Both the position numbers and the translations under genes were made by a program. The notes under the pieces were generated by a model that was given only the letters and a program-made list of their open reading frames with translations, had not been told where the DNA came from and made no database searches. DNA of 60,165 nucleotides, from the NCBI GenBank assembly GCA_019116455.1, contig DXBR01000010.1, positions 1-60,165 of the forward strand, given 5' to 3'. The stretch is from Anaerobutyricum stercoris. Lineage in GTDB: Bacteria > Bacillota > Clostridia > Lachnospirales > Lachnospiraceae. This document shows, one piece after another, positions 52,101-59,332 of the stretch (positions are counted from its first letter, which is position 1; each line of letters opens with the position of its first letter).

Positions 52101-53236
52101 ACTCCGGTATATCTTCTCTGGAGAAGGGTGTGAGCAGCATGCAGGATGCGTTAAAAACGTTAAACAGCAAGTCCTCCTCGCTGACGAAGGGTTCCGGGGA
52201 AGTGCTGGATGCTCTGACAACTATGCAGAGCAGTCTTTCCGCTGTGAAAATGTCCACAGAGGAGCTGAAAACATTAAAACAGAGCTCAAAAGATATCAGG
52301 GATGCTCTGGACAGCCTTTCTGCAGGTGCGGCCGATCTGGAGAAAAATCTGGGTTATACGCAGTTTAAGGCGTTGATGGAGAAAAACGGCGTGAATCTTG
52401 ACAGTCTGCAGTCAGGAAACGAATCGGCACAGAGTGACTTCAGCACATTGCTTTCCTCAGTGGAATCAACCGTCGAAAAGCTGAAAAAGACGGAGGGAAT
52501 GGAAGAAGAAGCAGCGGCGCTGGAAAAACAGCTGGAGGGGCTGCAGTCATATGAGAAACTTTTTGCAGGAAACACCGGAGCTATCGCGGGGATGAAAGAA
52601 TATCTGGACAGTGTGGAAGGAGGAGCAGATTCTTTGAATGAAGGTCTGTCAGAGCTGTCAGCCAGTTATTCGGATTTTCATACGGGAATATCCGGTCTGA
52701 CAGATACTCTGCTTACATTATCGGGGAAACTGACAACATTATCCGACGGTGTTGATACGCTGGTTAAAAATTATAAAAAGCTTGACAGCGGGATCAATGA
52801 GTATACAGATGGTGTGGCAGCTATTGTTAAGAGTTATAAACAAGTGGTGAGCGGTGTTTCTTCTCTGGCAAAAGGGAGCAAAAAGCTTTTGAAAGGTTCC
52901 AGGAATCTGGAAAACGGGACAGAGGAGTTTTATGAGAATCTTTCCGTGCTCTGTGACGGTGCGCTGGAACTCTCTGACGGAACTGGAGAATTGCAGGAAG
53001 AAACCGGAACTATGGATGAAGAAGTGCAGGACAGAATAGATACAATTCTAGCTTCTCTGGAAGGAAAAGATACAAAGACAGTCTCTTTTGTGTCACCAAA
53101 AAATAAAAATGTAAAGTCTGTGCAGTTCGTTATCAAAACCGCAGCAGTTGAAAAGAAAACAAAAGAAACTGTGGAAAAAGATACGGAGACGCAGGAAGGA
53201 TTTATTGATAAATTCATAGATTTATTTCGTCCATAA
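49184..53236 (+). CDS. MMPL/RND-type transporter fused to an exported heptad-repeat protein
   Basis: This frame of about 1,350 residues has two parts. Residues 1 to about 680 are an MMPL exporter: helix 1, a first external domain (NYDINDYLPKDSPS), five helices with DYSVFLLHRF, a second external domain after helix 7, and five helices with DYAILMTDRYRE. At about residues 690-720 lies a signal-peptide-like segment (KKRLAGFLAVALVVTQ then APVRA), after which the protein is extracytoplasmic: a beta-rich part and then long stretches with repeated L-x2-G spacing as in YhgE/Pip-like proteins (DGSDALEDGGASLNSGA and similar). An AAGGAG...GAAGGA region and ATG codons at 51248 and 51257 precede the second part, so it could also be made alone. 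Start: GTG 49184 after AAGAGG, or ATG 49196. A TetR repressor lies divergent. Confidence 0.88.
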   Translation: MIRKMEKFYRGVLRHSKLVILVFGILFLASLACRPFIQVNYDINDYLPKDSPSTKAIDVMEQEFAEGIPNARVLVKNVSLTEALSYKSRLQDVDGVTDVTWLDDVVSITEPLETMDEKTVETYYKDGNALFSLTIAENSRIEAVSEIREIIGDSNAVTGSAVSTAEATTSTVSEVQKIVVIAVIFVTAVLMLTTGSWAEPFLILAGLGVAIVINAGTNLIFGEISFVTNSAGNILQLAVSLDYSVFLLHRFEECRKRAADDKEAMIEALCMSTSSILSSGLTTVIGFLALCFMQFLLGPDLGLALAKGVAISLITVFIFMPVVFLHTCRWIDRTKHRAFLPSFAGFGRAVKKITAPMIVIFVILIVPSYLASSSNSFYYGASHIFGEETKLGQDTEAIRKLAGDTDTYVLLVPKDDKAKQRELSKSLKKIDRVDSILSYVDTVGAEIPEEYLDEETLSQLNSENYTRMVLSVDAEYEGEDTFALVKAIRQTAEKYYPGQWYLAGEGVSTCDLMETITEDTVKVNAVAVGSIFVILLLTMKSLVLPVILVLSIETAIWINLSVPYFAGDTIFYIAYLIISSIQLGATVDYAILMTDRYREYRADCGKADALVKTISSVTVSILTSGSVLTVVGFLMGIISTHGLLSQLGYFLGKGTLCSLAIVFFVLPGLLYVLDGTFIKVKEKEGKRKMRKMKKRLAGFLAVALVVTQTAPVRAAEAADNKKTSDGKEEVIYVMTDAQGGIRNVNVVNTFPGGSVTDYGEYSSVKMLTTSDVIRQEGDTVSFTSDAEKVYYQGTMENAEIPWKISLTYKLDGRPVTAKELAGKDGELEIHFVVAENENCEGNFYEDYALQASVTLDTDLCENITAADATAANVGSDKQLTYTILPGQGLDTTIQADVKDFEMDAVSINGIRLNLSVDVDDEELMDRVNELMDATKLLHSGAEAVYDGSDALEDGGASLNSGAKTMRTGINELDSGISSLEKGVSSMQDALKTLNSKSSSLTKGSGEVLDALTTMQSSLSAVKMSTEELKTLKQSSKDIRDALDSLSAGAADLEKNLGYTQFKALMEKNGVNLDSLQSGNESAQSDFSTLLSSVESTVEKLKKTEGMEEEAAALEKQLEGLQSYEKLFAGNTGAIAGMKEYLDSVEGGADSLNEGLSELSASYSDFHTGISGLTDTLLTLSGKLTTLSDGVDTLVKNYKKLDSGINEYTDGVAAIVKSYKQVVSGVSSLAKGSKKLLKGSRNLENGTEEFYENLSVLCDGALELSDGTGELQEETGTMDEEVQDRIDTILASLEGKDTKTVSFVSPKNKNVKSVQFVIKTAAVEKKTKETVEKDTETQEGFIDKFIDLFRP

Positions 53237-53292
53237 AAGGTCGGACGTTTTCTCTGTAAAGGCGGAGAATGAAAGAAATTCTTAAGAAAGCA

Positions 53293-53321
53293 TTGAAACC
53301 TCCGCCTTTCTGTGATAAAAT
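53293..53321 (+). promoter_or_regulatory. Sigma-A-type promoter for the mntP riboswitch leader
   Basis: TTGAAA and TAAAAT are exactly 17 bases apart, just before the riboswitch. The stretch CTCCGCCTTT in the spacer is also the 3' arm of an inverted repeat with AAAGGCGGAG at 53258. Confidence 0.6.
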
Positions 53322-53328
53322 GGCAGAA

Positions 53329-53412
53329 CATGAGGGAGTAGTCGGCACAGATTGTGTGATGAGGTCAACATACTGGAGTAATCCTGGTCTCATCTTAAAT
53401 GGCGAGACTTAT
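53329..53412 (+). ncRNA. Manganese riboswitch (yybP-ykoY)
   Basis: The leader has the hallmarks of this class: GGGAGTAG in the first loop region, GTCAACATACTGG (53364-53376), a GATGAG/CTCATC helix around it, and TGGCGAGACTTAT at the 3' end, whose last bases pair with ATGAG at the 5' end as P1. It lies directly upstream of mntP, a known target. Binding of Mn2+ should stabilise P1 and prevent the terminator at 53405. Confidence 0.85.
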
Positions 53413-53441
53413 CTGCAGATACAGGTGGGTCTTGTTTTTTT
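53405..53441 (+). terminator. Riboswitch-controlled terminator upstream of mntP
   Basis: AGACTTATCTG can pair with CAGGTGGGTCT and is followed by TTGTTTTTTT. Its 5' arm includes the 3' strand of riboswitch helix P1, so the two structures exclude each other: low manganese terminates, high manganese reads through. Confidence 0.75.
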
Positions 53442-53508
53442 GTGCAAATGCACGGTCGCTGCCCTGCCTTTTCTGCGCAGTAAACCACAGAAAAAGGAGT
53501 AAAAAGAG

Positions 53509-54069
53509 ATGAGTATTATTGAGTTGTTTATCATTGCAGTGGGACTTTCTATGGACGCCTTTGCGGTGTCTGTCTGTAAGGGGCTGTCTGTGCCCCGGGC
53601 AAAAAAAAGCCATCTTATCATCACAGGTTTATATTTCGGCGGATTTCAGGCGCTGATGCCTCTTATCGGGTATCTGCTGGGTGTCAATTTCCGACATATG
53701 ATCACCAGCGTGGATCACTGGATCGCATTTATTCTGCTGGCGCTTATCGGCGTCAACATGATCCGGGAGGCAAGAGAAGAGTCGGAAGAGCTTGACGCAT
53801 CCTTTTCCGTGAAGGCGATGCTGCCGCTGGCCATTGCCACCAGCATTGACGCGCTGGCTGTCGGAATCACCTTTGCATTTCTCCATGTACAGATCGTGCC
53901 TGCCATTACATTTATCGGCGTGACCACCTTTATTCTGTCCGTGATCGGCGTGAAGATCGGTAATCTTTTTGGTGCAAAATATAAGTCATACGCAGAAATT
54001 GCCGGAGGAATCGTACTTATTTTACTTGGAACGAAAATTTTATTAGAACATTTGGGTTTTTTAGTATAG
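53509..54069 (+). CDS. mntP: Manganese efflux pump MntP
   Basis: The 186-residue protein has six helices in two repeats with the conserved Asp motifs of the MntP (DUF204) family: GLSMDAFAVSVCKGL in helix 1 and ATSIDALAVGITFAF in helix 4. It exports Mn2+. AAAAAGGAGTAAAAAG precedes the ATG. Control by the upstream manganese riboswitch and terminator supports the assignment. Confidence 0.96.
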   Translation: MSIIELFIIAVGLSMDAFAVSVCKGLSVPRAKKSHLIITGLYFGGFQALMPLIGYLLGVNFRHMITSVDHWIAFILLALIGVNMIREAREESEELDASFSVKAMLPLAIATSIDALAVGITFAFLHVQIVPAITFIGVTTFILSVIGVKIGNLFGAKYKSYAEIAGGIVLILLGTKILLEHLGFLV

Positions 54070-54176
54070 AATAGAAACATAAGGTCTCTGTCAGGGAGTA
54101 AGCCGGGCGGAGCCGCGCCCGGATAGGGAAGATTAAAACGTGAATCTATATACTATTTATGAGACGGGAGGATACT

Positions 54177-55613
54177 ATGAAGAAAATACTCTATGCAGCA
54201 GCGGAATGTTCCCCTTTTATTAAAACAGGGGGACTGGGAGCCGTGGTCGGCTCGCTTCCGAAACAATTAAAGAAAAGGGGCCATGATGTCCGCATCGTAC
54301 TTCCCGCTTATGAATGTATCGATGAGAAATGGAAAAATCAAATGACGGTCTCTTTGCCATTCCCGGTTCATATGGGATGGCGGAGACATCCAATCACCAT
54401 CAATACTCTGGAATATCAGGGAATAATCTGCTATTTCCTGTCATGTGACTATTACTTTTCCGGAAGCAGCCCTTATTCGGAAATGTGGATGGACATCGAG
54501 AAGTTCAGCTTCTTTTCCAAAGCTGTACTGGAGATGCTTTCTTATCTGGAATTTGAGCCGGATATTATTCATTGCCATGACTGGCAGACGGGTCTGATTC
54601 CTGTTTATCTGAAAACAGAGTACGGAAATAATCCGTATTATAAGAATATAAAAACGGTGATGACTATTCATAATATGCGTTTTCAGGGAACAACGGATGT
54701 GAACACATTAAAAGATATCACCGGGCTTCCGGATGAGGTGTTCGCCTTTGACAAGCTGGAGTTTTATGGTCAGGGCAACATGCTGAAGGGCGGCATTGCT
54801 TTTGCCGACAAGGTCACTACGGTAAGCGGTACTTATTCCAGGGAGATTCAGGAGCCGGAATACGGAGAGGGACTGGACGGGCTGCTTCAATATAGGAAAA
54901 ATGATCTGAGCGGCATTGTCAACGGTATTGATTATCAGATTTACAGTCCGGCGCAGGATGAATATATTAAATATCACTATAATGTAAATACGTTTCGCAG
55001 GGCAAAGAAAAAAAATAAAGTGTTTCTGCAAAACAAAGCGGGACTGCCTGCAGATAAAAATTTTTTTACGGTCTGTATCATATCCCGTCTTACCGAGCAG
55101 AAAGGGCTGGATCTTCTGATTCCGCAGCTTAATGATTATTTGAGCGGCAATGTGCAACTTTATATTCTCGGCGGAGGAGAGGAACGTTACGAGGCAATCT
55201 TTTCCAGCGTGAAGACGAGATATCCTGATAAAGTTTTCTTTGATGTGAATTATTCCGACGCCATGGCGAAATATATGTACGCCGGATGTGACGCCACGCT
55301 GATGCCGTCGAAGTTTGAACCATGCGGGCTGTCTCAGCTCATGGCGCTTCGTTACGGCACTGTGCCGATTGTACGTCTGACCGGCGGTCTGAAAGATACA
55401 GTGAAGGTCTACGACAGCAGATATCATACAGGCACAGGTTTTGGATTCGAGGAGTATTCGGTGGAGGCGCTGCGGGAGACGCTCGAACATGCTGTCAGAG
55501 TATATCAGCAGCAGCCGGAAGAGTGGAACGGGATAGCAGAGAGAGGAATGCGGGAGAATTATTCATGGAATACTTCCTGCCTGGAATATGAGAAGCTCTA
55601 TGCAGGCATGTGA
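54177..55613 (+). CDS. glgA: Glycogen (starch) synthase, GT5
   Basis: The 478-residue enzyme adds glucose from ADP-glucose to glycogen. The N-terminal motif is KTGGLGAVVGSLP; the usual Asp after GGLG is Ala here, a variation I note without knowing its effect. HCHDWQTGLIP, TIHNMRFQG, the C-domain SRLTEQKGLDLL and the E-x7-E motif region PSKFEPCGLSQL follow. I chose the ATG at 54177 after GGGAGGA. No other glg genes are in this window. A strong terminator follows. Confidence 0.95.
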   Translation: MKKILYAAAECSPFIKTGGLGAVVGSLPKQLKKRGHDVRIVLPAYECIDEKWKNQMTVSLPFPVHMGWRRHPITINTLEYQGIICYFLSCDYYFSGSSPYSEMWMDIEKFSFFSKAVLEMLSYLEFEPDIIHCHDWQTGLIPVYLKTEYGNNPYYKNIKTVMTIHNMRFQGTTDVNTLKDITGLPDEVFAFDKLEFYGQGNMLKGGIAFADKVTTVSGTYSREIQEPEYGEGLDGLLQYRKNDLSGIVNGIDYQIYSPAQDEYIKYHYNVNTFRRAKKKNKVFLQNKAGLPADKNFFTVCIISRLTEQKGLDLLIPQLNDYLSGNVQLYILGGGEERYEAIFSSVKTRYPDKVFFDVNYSDAMAKYMYAGCDATLMPSKFEPCGLSQLMALRYGTVPIVRLTGGLKDTVKVYDSRYHTGTGFGFEEYSVEALRETLEHAVRVYQQQPEEWNGIAERGMRENYSWNTSCLEYEKLYAGM

Positions 55614-55643
55614 TAAAAATTAAATAATATCAGATAACAGAGG

Positions 55644-55690
55644 ACCAGGCAGCCGGAGAAATCATCTCCGGCTGCCTGGTTATTTTATTT
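55644..55690. terminator. Strong terminator after glgA
   Basis: ACCAGGCAGCCGGAGA and TCTCCGGCTGCCTGGT form sixteen perfect pairs around AATCA, followed by TATTTTATTT. It sits between convergent glgA and hppA. Confidence 0.85.
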
Positions 55691-55711
55691 GAAAAAAAGG
55701 ATGTAAATAAA

Positions 55712-57811
55712 TCAGAAAATATGATAATTCACTACAAGTGCCGCAAATACGATGGATACCATCGAAAGAAGTTTGATCAGGATATTGATGGAAGGTCCTG
55801 AGGTATCTTTAAATGGATCGCCTACTGTATCGCCGACAACTGCGGCTTTGTGGCATTCACTGCCTTTGCCGCCATGGGCGCCGCCCTCAATGTATTTCTT
55901 AGCGTTATCCCAGGCTCCTCCGGCGTTGGCCATGAAGACTGCCATGAGAAATCCGGTGGCTGTGGCGCCTGTAAGAAGACCGATGACACCGTTATAGCCG
56001 AGTATCAGGCCGGTAACGACCGGAGTTATGATTGCGAGAAGAGTCGGAGCGATCATTTCCCGGAGACTGGCTTTCGTACAGATATCGACACATTTGGTAT
56101 AGTCGGCTTCTGCTTTGCCATCCATGAGACCGGTGATTTCTCTGAACTGGCGGCGGACTTCCACAACGATACTCTGAGCAGCCCGTCCTACGGATTCCAT
56201 GGTAAGGGCGGCGAATACAAATGGAAGACAGGCTCCGATAAAGATTCCCACCAGAACAGTTGGATTCATGACACTCATGTCAAGAGTGATGTCCGCGCCT
56301 CCGACTTCCTGTACTTTTTCCACATAGGAAGCGATCAGAGCAAGGGCGGTCAGAGCTGCGGAGCCAATGGCAAATCCTTTGCCGGTTGCGGCTGTTGTAT
56401 TGCCAAGAGAATCGAGAGCATCCGTACGTTTTCTTACGTCTGCATCCAGACCTGCCATCTCGGCGATGCCGCCGGCATTATCGGCAATTGGTCCGTAGGC
56501 ATCTGTAGCCAGAGTGATTCCCAGAGTCGACAACATTCCCACTGCGGCCAAAGCGATACCATAAAGACCTCTGGTGGAATCAATGAATCCGCCGGAGAAA
56601 GAATAAGCAGCCATGACGCAGACAGCGATAATGATGATAGGAACAGCTGTTGATAACATTCCAAGACTTAAACCGCCAATGATAATCGTTGCAGACCCGG
56701 TTTCCGACTGACCGGCCAGATTCTGCGTCGGTTTATATGTATCTGATGTAAAATATTCAGTGAAAAAGCCAATGAGCACACCTGCAAGAAGTCCGGCGAG
56801 AATGGCGAAATAAAAACCAATGAAATCCTTACCCAGAACAAACCATACTACCGGAAAAGCAACGACGGCAATAAGAATCGCACTGGTGTTTGTGCCGCGG
56901 CGGAGAGCTTTAAGAAGCGTACTCTGTTCTGTACTTTCTCCGGTCTTTACAAGAAGAGAGCCGATGATGGAGGCCAGAACACCCACAGCTGCAAGAATCA
57001 TAGGAATGACCACGGCGTTGACACGATCTACGGATTCGATCCGGTTAAAGGCAATAACACCCAGAGCACATGCGGATAATACGGAGCCAACATAAGATTC
57101 ATATAAGTCTGCGCCCATGCCGGCAACGTCACCTACATTATCGCCTACGTTGTCAGCGATAACGGCCGGGTTTCTGGGATCATCCTCCGGGATACCGACC
57201 TCAACCTTGCCCACAAGGTCTGCACCCACATCGGCAGCTTTCGTATAAATACCGCCGCCCACACGGGCGAACAGCGCCATGGAAGATGCGCCCATACCAA
57301 AGGTCAGCATAGTACTTGTGATATCTTCGATTGGAAGCTTAAATACCAGACGTAAGAGAAGATACCAGATGGAAATATCCAGAAGTCCCAGACCAACCAC
57401 CGTAAATCCCATAACGGAGCCGGCGGAGAAAGCAACATTCAGACCCTTATTCAGTCCGCTCTGACAGGCCGCTGCCGTTCTGGCGTTGGCTCTTGTGGCG
57501 ATCTGCATTCCCACGAAACCCGACAATCCGGAAAAGAATCCTCCGGTCAGGAAAGCAAACGGAACGAACCAGGTCAGAAAACCAAGAACTGCCATAATAA
57601 AGAGGATGATAAACATTCCTGCAAAGAACGCGATCAGAATCTTATACTGACGTCTCAGATAAGCCATAGCTCCCTGATGGATCAATGAAGAAATTTTTTT
57701 CATCCTGTCATTTCCTTCCGGAAATCCCAGTACCTTTTTTGCTCTGCTGGCTGCAAATAAAAGTGCGATAACAGAGCCGAACAATGTTAATAAAGCCAAT
57801 TGATTATCCAT
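55712..57811 (-). CDS. hppA: Membrane-bound ion-pumping pyrophosphatase
   Basis: The 699-residue protein has about sixteen helices and the pyrophosphate-binding motifs DVGADLVGKVE, DDPRNPAVIADNVGDNVGD and the late NAGGAWDNAKKYIE with VVGDTVGDPFKDTSGP. The sequence GNTTAATGKGFAIG, with Ala where K+-independent enzymes have Lys, indicates the K+-dependent class, most of which pump Na+ in anaerobes. It stores pyrophosphate energy as an ion gradient, which could drive the sodium symporters in this window. A minus-strand TATAAT at 57850-57855 with TTCACC 17 bases upstream is a likely promoter. Confidence 0.95.
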   Translation of the reverse strand: MDNQLALLTLFGSVIALLFAASRAKKVLGFPEGNDRMKKISSLIHQGAMAYLRRQYKILIAFFAGMFIILFIMAVLGFLTWFVPFAFLTGGFFSGLSGFVGMQIATRANARTAAACQSGLNKGLNVAFSAGSVMGFTVVGLGLLDISIWYLLLRLVFKLPIEDITSTMLTFGMGASSMALFARVGGGIYTKAADVGADLVGKVEVGIPEDDPRNPAVIADNVGDNVGDVAGMGADLYESYVGSVLSACALGVIAFNRIESVDRVNAVVIPMILAAVGVLASIIGSLLVKTGESTEQSTLLKALRRGTNTSAILIAVVAFPVVWFVLGKDFIGFYFAILAGLLAGVLIGFFTEYFTSDTYKPTQNLAGQSETGSATIIIGGLSLGMLSTAVPIIIIAVCVMAAYSFSGGFIDSTRGLYGIALAAVGMLSTLGITLATDAYGPIADNAGGIAEMAGLDADVRKRTDALDSLGNTTAATGKGFAIGSAALTALALIASYVEKVQEVGGADITLDMSVMNPTVLVGIFIGACLPFVFAALTMESVGRAAQSIVVEVRRQFREITGLMDGKAEADYTKCVDICTKASLREMIAPTLLAIITPVVTGLILGYNGVIGLLTGATATGFLMAVFMANAGGAWDNAKKYIEGGAHGGKGSECHKAAVVGDTVGDPFKDTSGPSINILIKLLSMVSIVFAALVVNYHIF

Positions 57812-58071
57812 TCATTTTTCCCCCTTTTTGAACGGTTTTTATGTTATTTATTATAACACTTTTACTAAAAATGGTGAAGATATTTCTGAAATTATTTGTT
57901 TTTTTAACAAAAAATACCGATACCTATTGAAATTTTAAAGAAAAGTTTTGATATTTATATGATGTTTGCTACTTTTTCTGAACATAAAAAGAACACTTGT
58001 TCTACATATAAAAGTATGTTATAGTATAATTAATTGAAAGAAGACAAAGGACAGACAGGAGATGGCAGCAA
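57812..58071. other. Intergenic stretch between hppA and tnpB
   Basis: It holds the hppA promoter on the minus strand and AT-rich DNA toward tnpB. Short hairpins (GAACA-CT-TGTTC near 57993, ACATA..TATGT near 58005) could belong to the left end of the TnpB element. I cannot fix that end. Confidence 0.4.
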
Positions 58072-59175
58072 ATGTTAAAAGCATATAAATACAGAATATA
58101 TCCTGATAATGTGCAAAAGGTGCAGATTGCAAAAACATTTGGCTGCTGCCGTTTTGTTTATAATCAGACACTCGCATATCGAAAAGAAAGATATGAAAAA
58201 GAGAAAAGATATGTCAGTAAAACAGACTGTAATAATTACTGCAACAGAGAATTAAAGAAAGAATATGAATGGCTGAGGGATGTGGATAAATTTGCTCTGA
58301 CAAATGCAATCTATAACATGGATTCTGCCTATCAGAAATTTTTTAAAGAACATAGAGGGTATCCGAAGTTTAAGAGTAAACACGACAACCATAAATCATA
58401 CACAACAAATTTTACGAACGGAAATATAGCGGTAGATTTTGAGAAGGGTAAGGTAAAACTGCCGAAATTAAAAGAAGTGAAGGCAAAACTGCACAGAGAT
58501 TTTAGCGGTCAGATAAAATCGGTCACCGTATCGCAAGTGCCAAGCGGGAAATACTATGTATCAATATTGGTGGAAACAGAGCATGGAGAATTACCGCATA
58601 CAAAGAAGGAGATTGGTCTGGATTTGGGAATTAAGAATTTGTGTATCACATCAGACGGAAGGAAATACGAAAATCCAAAGATAATAAAAAAATATGAGAA
58701 AAAACTAGCAAAATTGCAAAGGCAGCTGGCACATAAAGAAAAAGGCAGCAGTAATTATTATAAGACAAAGAAAAAAATAGCGTTATGCCATGAGAAAATC
58801 ACAAATATAAGAAAGGATCATTTGCATAGGATAACCCATGAGATCATCAGCGAGAACCAAGTGATAGTCTCTGAGAATCTGCGGATAAAAAATATGGTAA
58901 AAAATCATCATCTGGCAAAATCCATAATAGATGTATCGTGGTATGAACTGACAAGGCAATTAGAGTATAAGGCAAAATGGAACGGAAGAAGGTACATAAA
59001 AATAGACACATATTATGCCAGTAGCCAGTTATGTTCCGTTTGCGGTTATCAGAACAGGGACATAAAAAATCTATCTGTAAGGAAGTGGGTATGTCCAAAA
59101 TGCGGAGAAATGCATGACAGAGATATAAATGCGGCGAAAAATATATTAGCCGAAGGATTACGTCAGATAGCATAA
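58072..59175 (+). CDS. tnpB: TnpB RNA-guided nuclease, IS200/IS605 type
   Basis: The 367-residue protein is a complete TnpB. The N-terminal domain starts MLKAYKYRIYPD; the RuvC residues are Asp184 (IGLDLGIKNL), Glu268 (VIVSENLRIKNM) and Asp351 (HDRDINAAKNI); and a zinc ribbon has Cys321-x2-Cys324 (CSVCG) and Cys341-x2-Cys344 (CPKCG). It starts at an ATG without a strong site (GGAGATGGCAGCAA precedes). TnpB is the ancestor-type nuclease of Cas12, guided by an RNA from the element's right end, and helps the element persist. There is no tnpA transposase beside it, so the element cannot move unaided. Confidence 0.94.
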   Translation: MLKAYKYRIYPDNVQKVQIAKTFGCCRFVYNQTLAYRKERYEKEKRYVSKTDCNNYCNRELKKEYEWLRDVDKFALTNAIYNMDSAYQKFFKEHRGYPKFKSKHDNHKSYTTNFTNGNIAVDFEKGKVKLPKLKEVKAKLHRDFSGQIKSVTVSQVPSGKYYVSILVETEHGELPHTKKEIGLDLGIKNLCITSDGRKYENPKIIKKYEKKLAKLQRQLAHKEKGSSNYYKTKKKIALCHEKITNIRKDHLHRITHEIISENQVIVSENLRIKNMVKNHHLAKSIIDVSWYELTRQLEYKAKWNGRRYIKIDTYYASSQLCSVCGYQNRDIKNLSVRKWVCPKCGEMHDRDINAAKNILAEGLRQIA

Positions 59176-59280
59176 AAAATACGTAGGGCAGGGACTGCCC
59201 GAATCAACGCCTGTGGAGATAGTAGGTTACGAGGTTGATGAAGCAGGAAACTCAATGACTTTAGGCAATGGGTAGTTCAC
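59140..59280 (+). ncRNA. Right end of the TnpB element and probable omega RNA scaffold
   Basis: The structured, non-coding DNA after tnpB includes GGGCAGGGACTGCCC and a longer fold around AATCAACGCCTG and AGGTTGATGAAG, and it ends in TTTAGGCAATGGGTAGTTCAC at 59280, the kind of end seen for IS605 elements. The guide of the omega RNA should be the first bases beyond it, from 59281 (AATAATTTCGTTG...). The 5' limit of the RNA, probably inside the tnpB 3' end, is not visible. Confidence 0.65.
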
Positions 59281-59332
59281 AATAATTTCGTTGTCAAATA
59301 TAATGGGTAAAAAGAAATAAAAGGAGTAAAAA

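Noticed and set aside
53269..53502. A 77-codon open frame before mntP
   Set aside because: It runs through the manganese riboswitch and its terminator, which explain this DNA; there is no ribosome binding site.
57948..57952. TTGAT as the target-adjacent motif at the left end of the TnpB element
   Set aside because: It matches the ISDra2 motif, but five bases are too few, the left end is unmapped and other TnpB families use other motifs.
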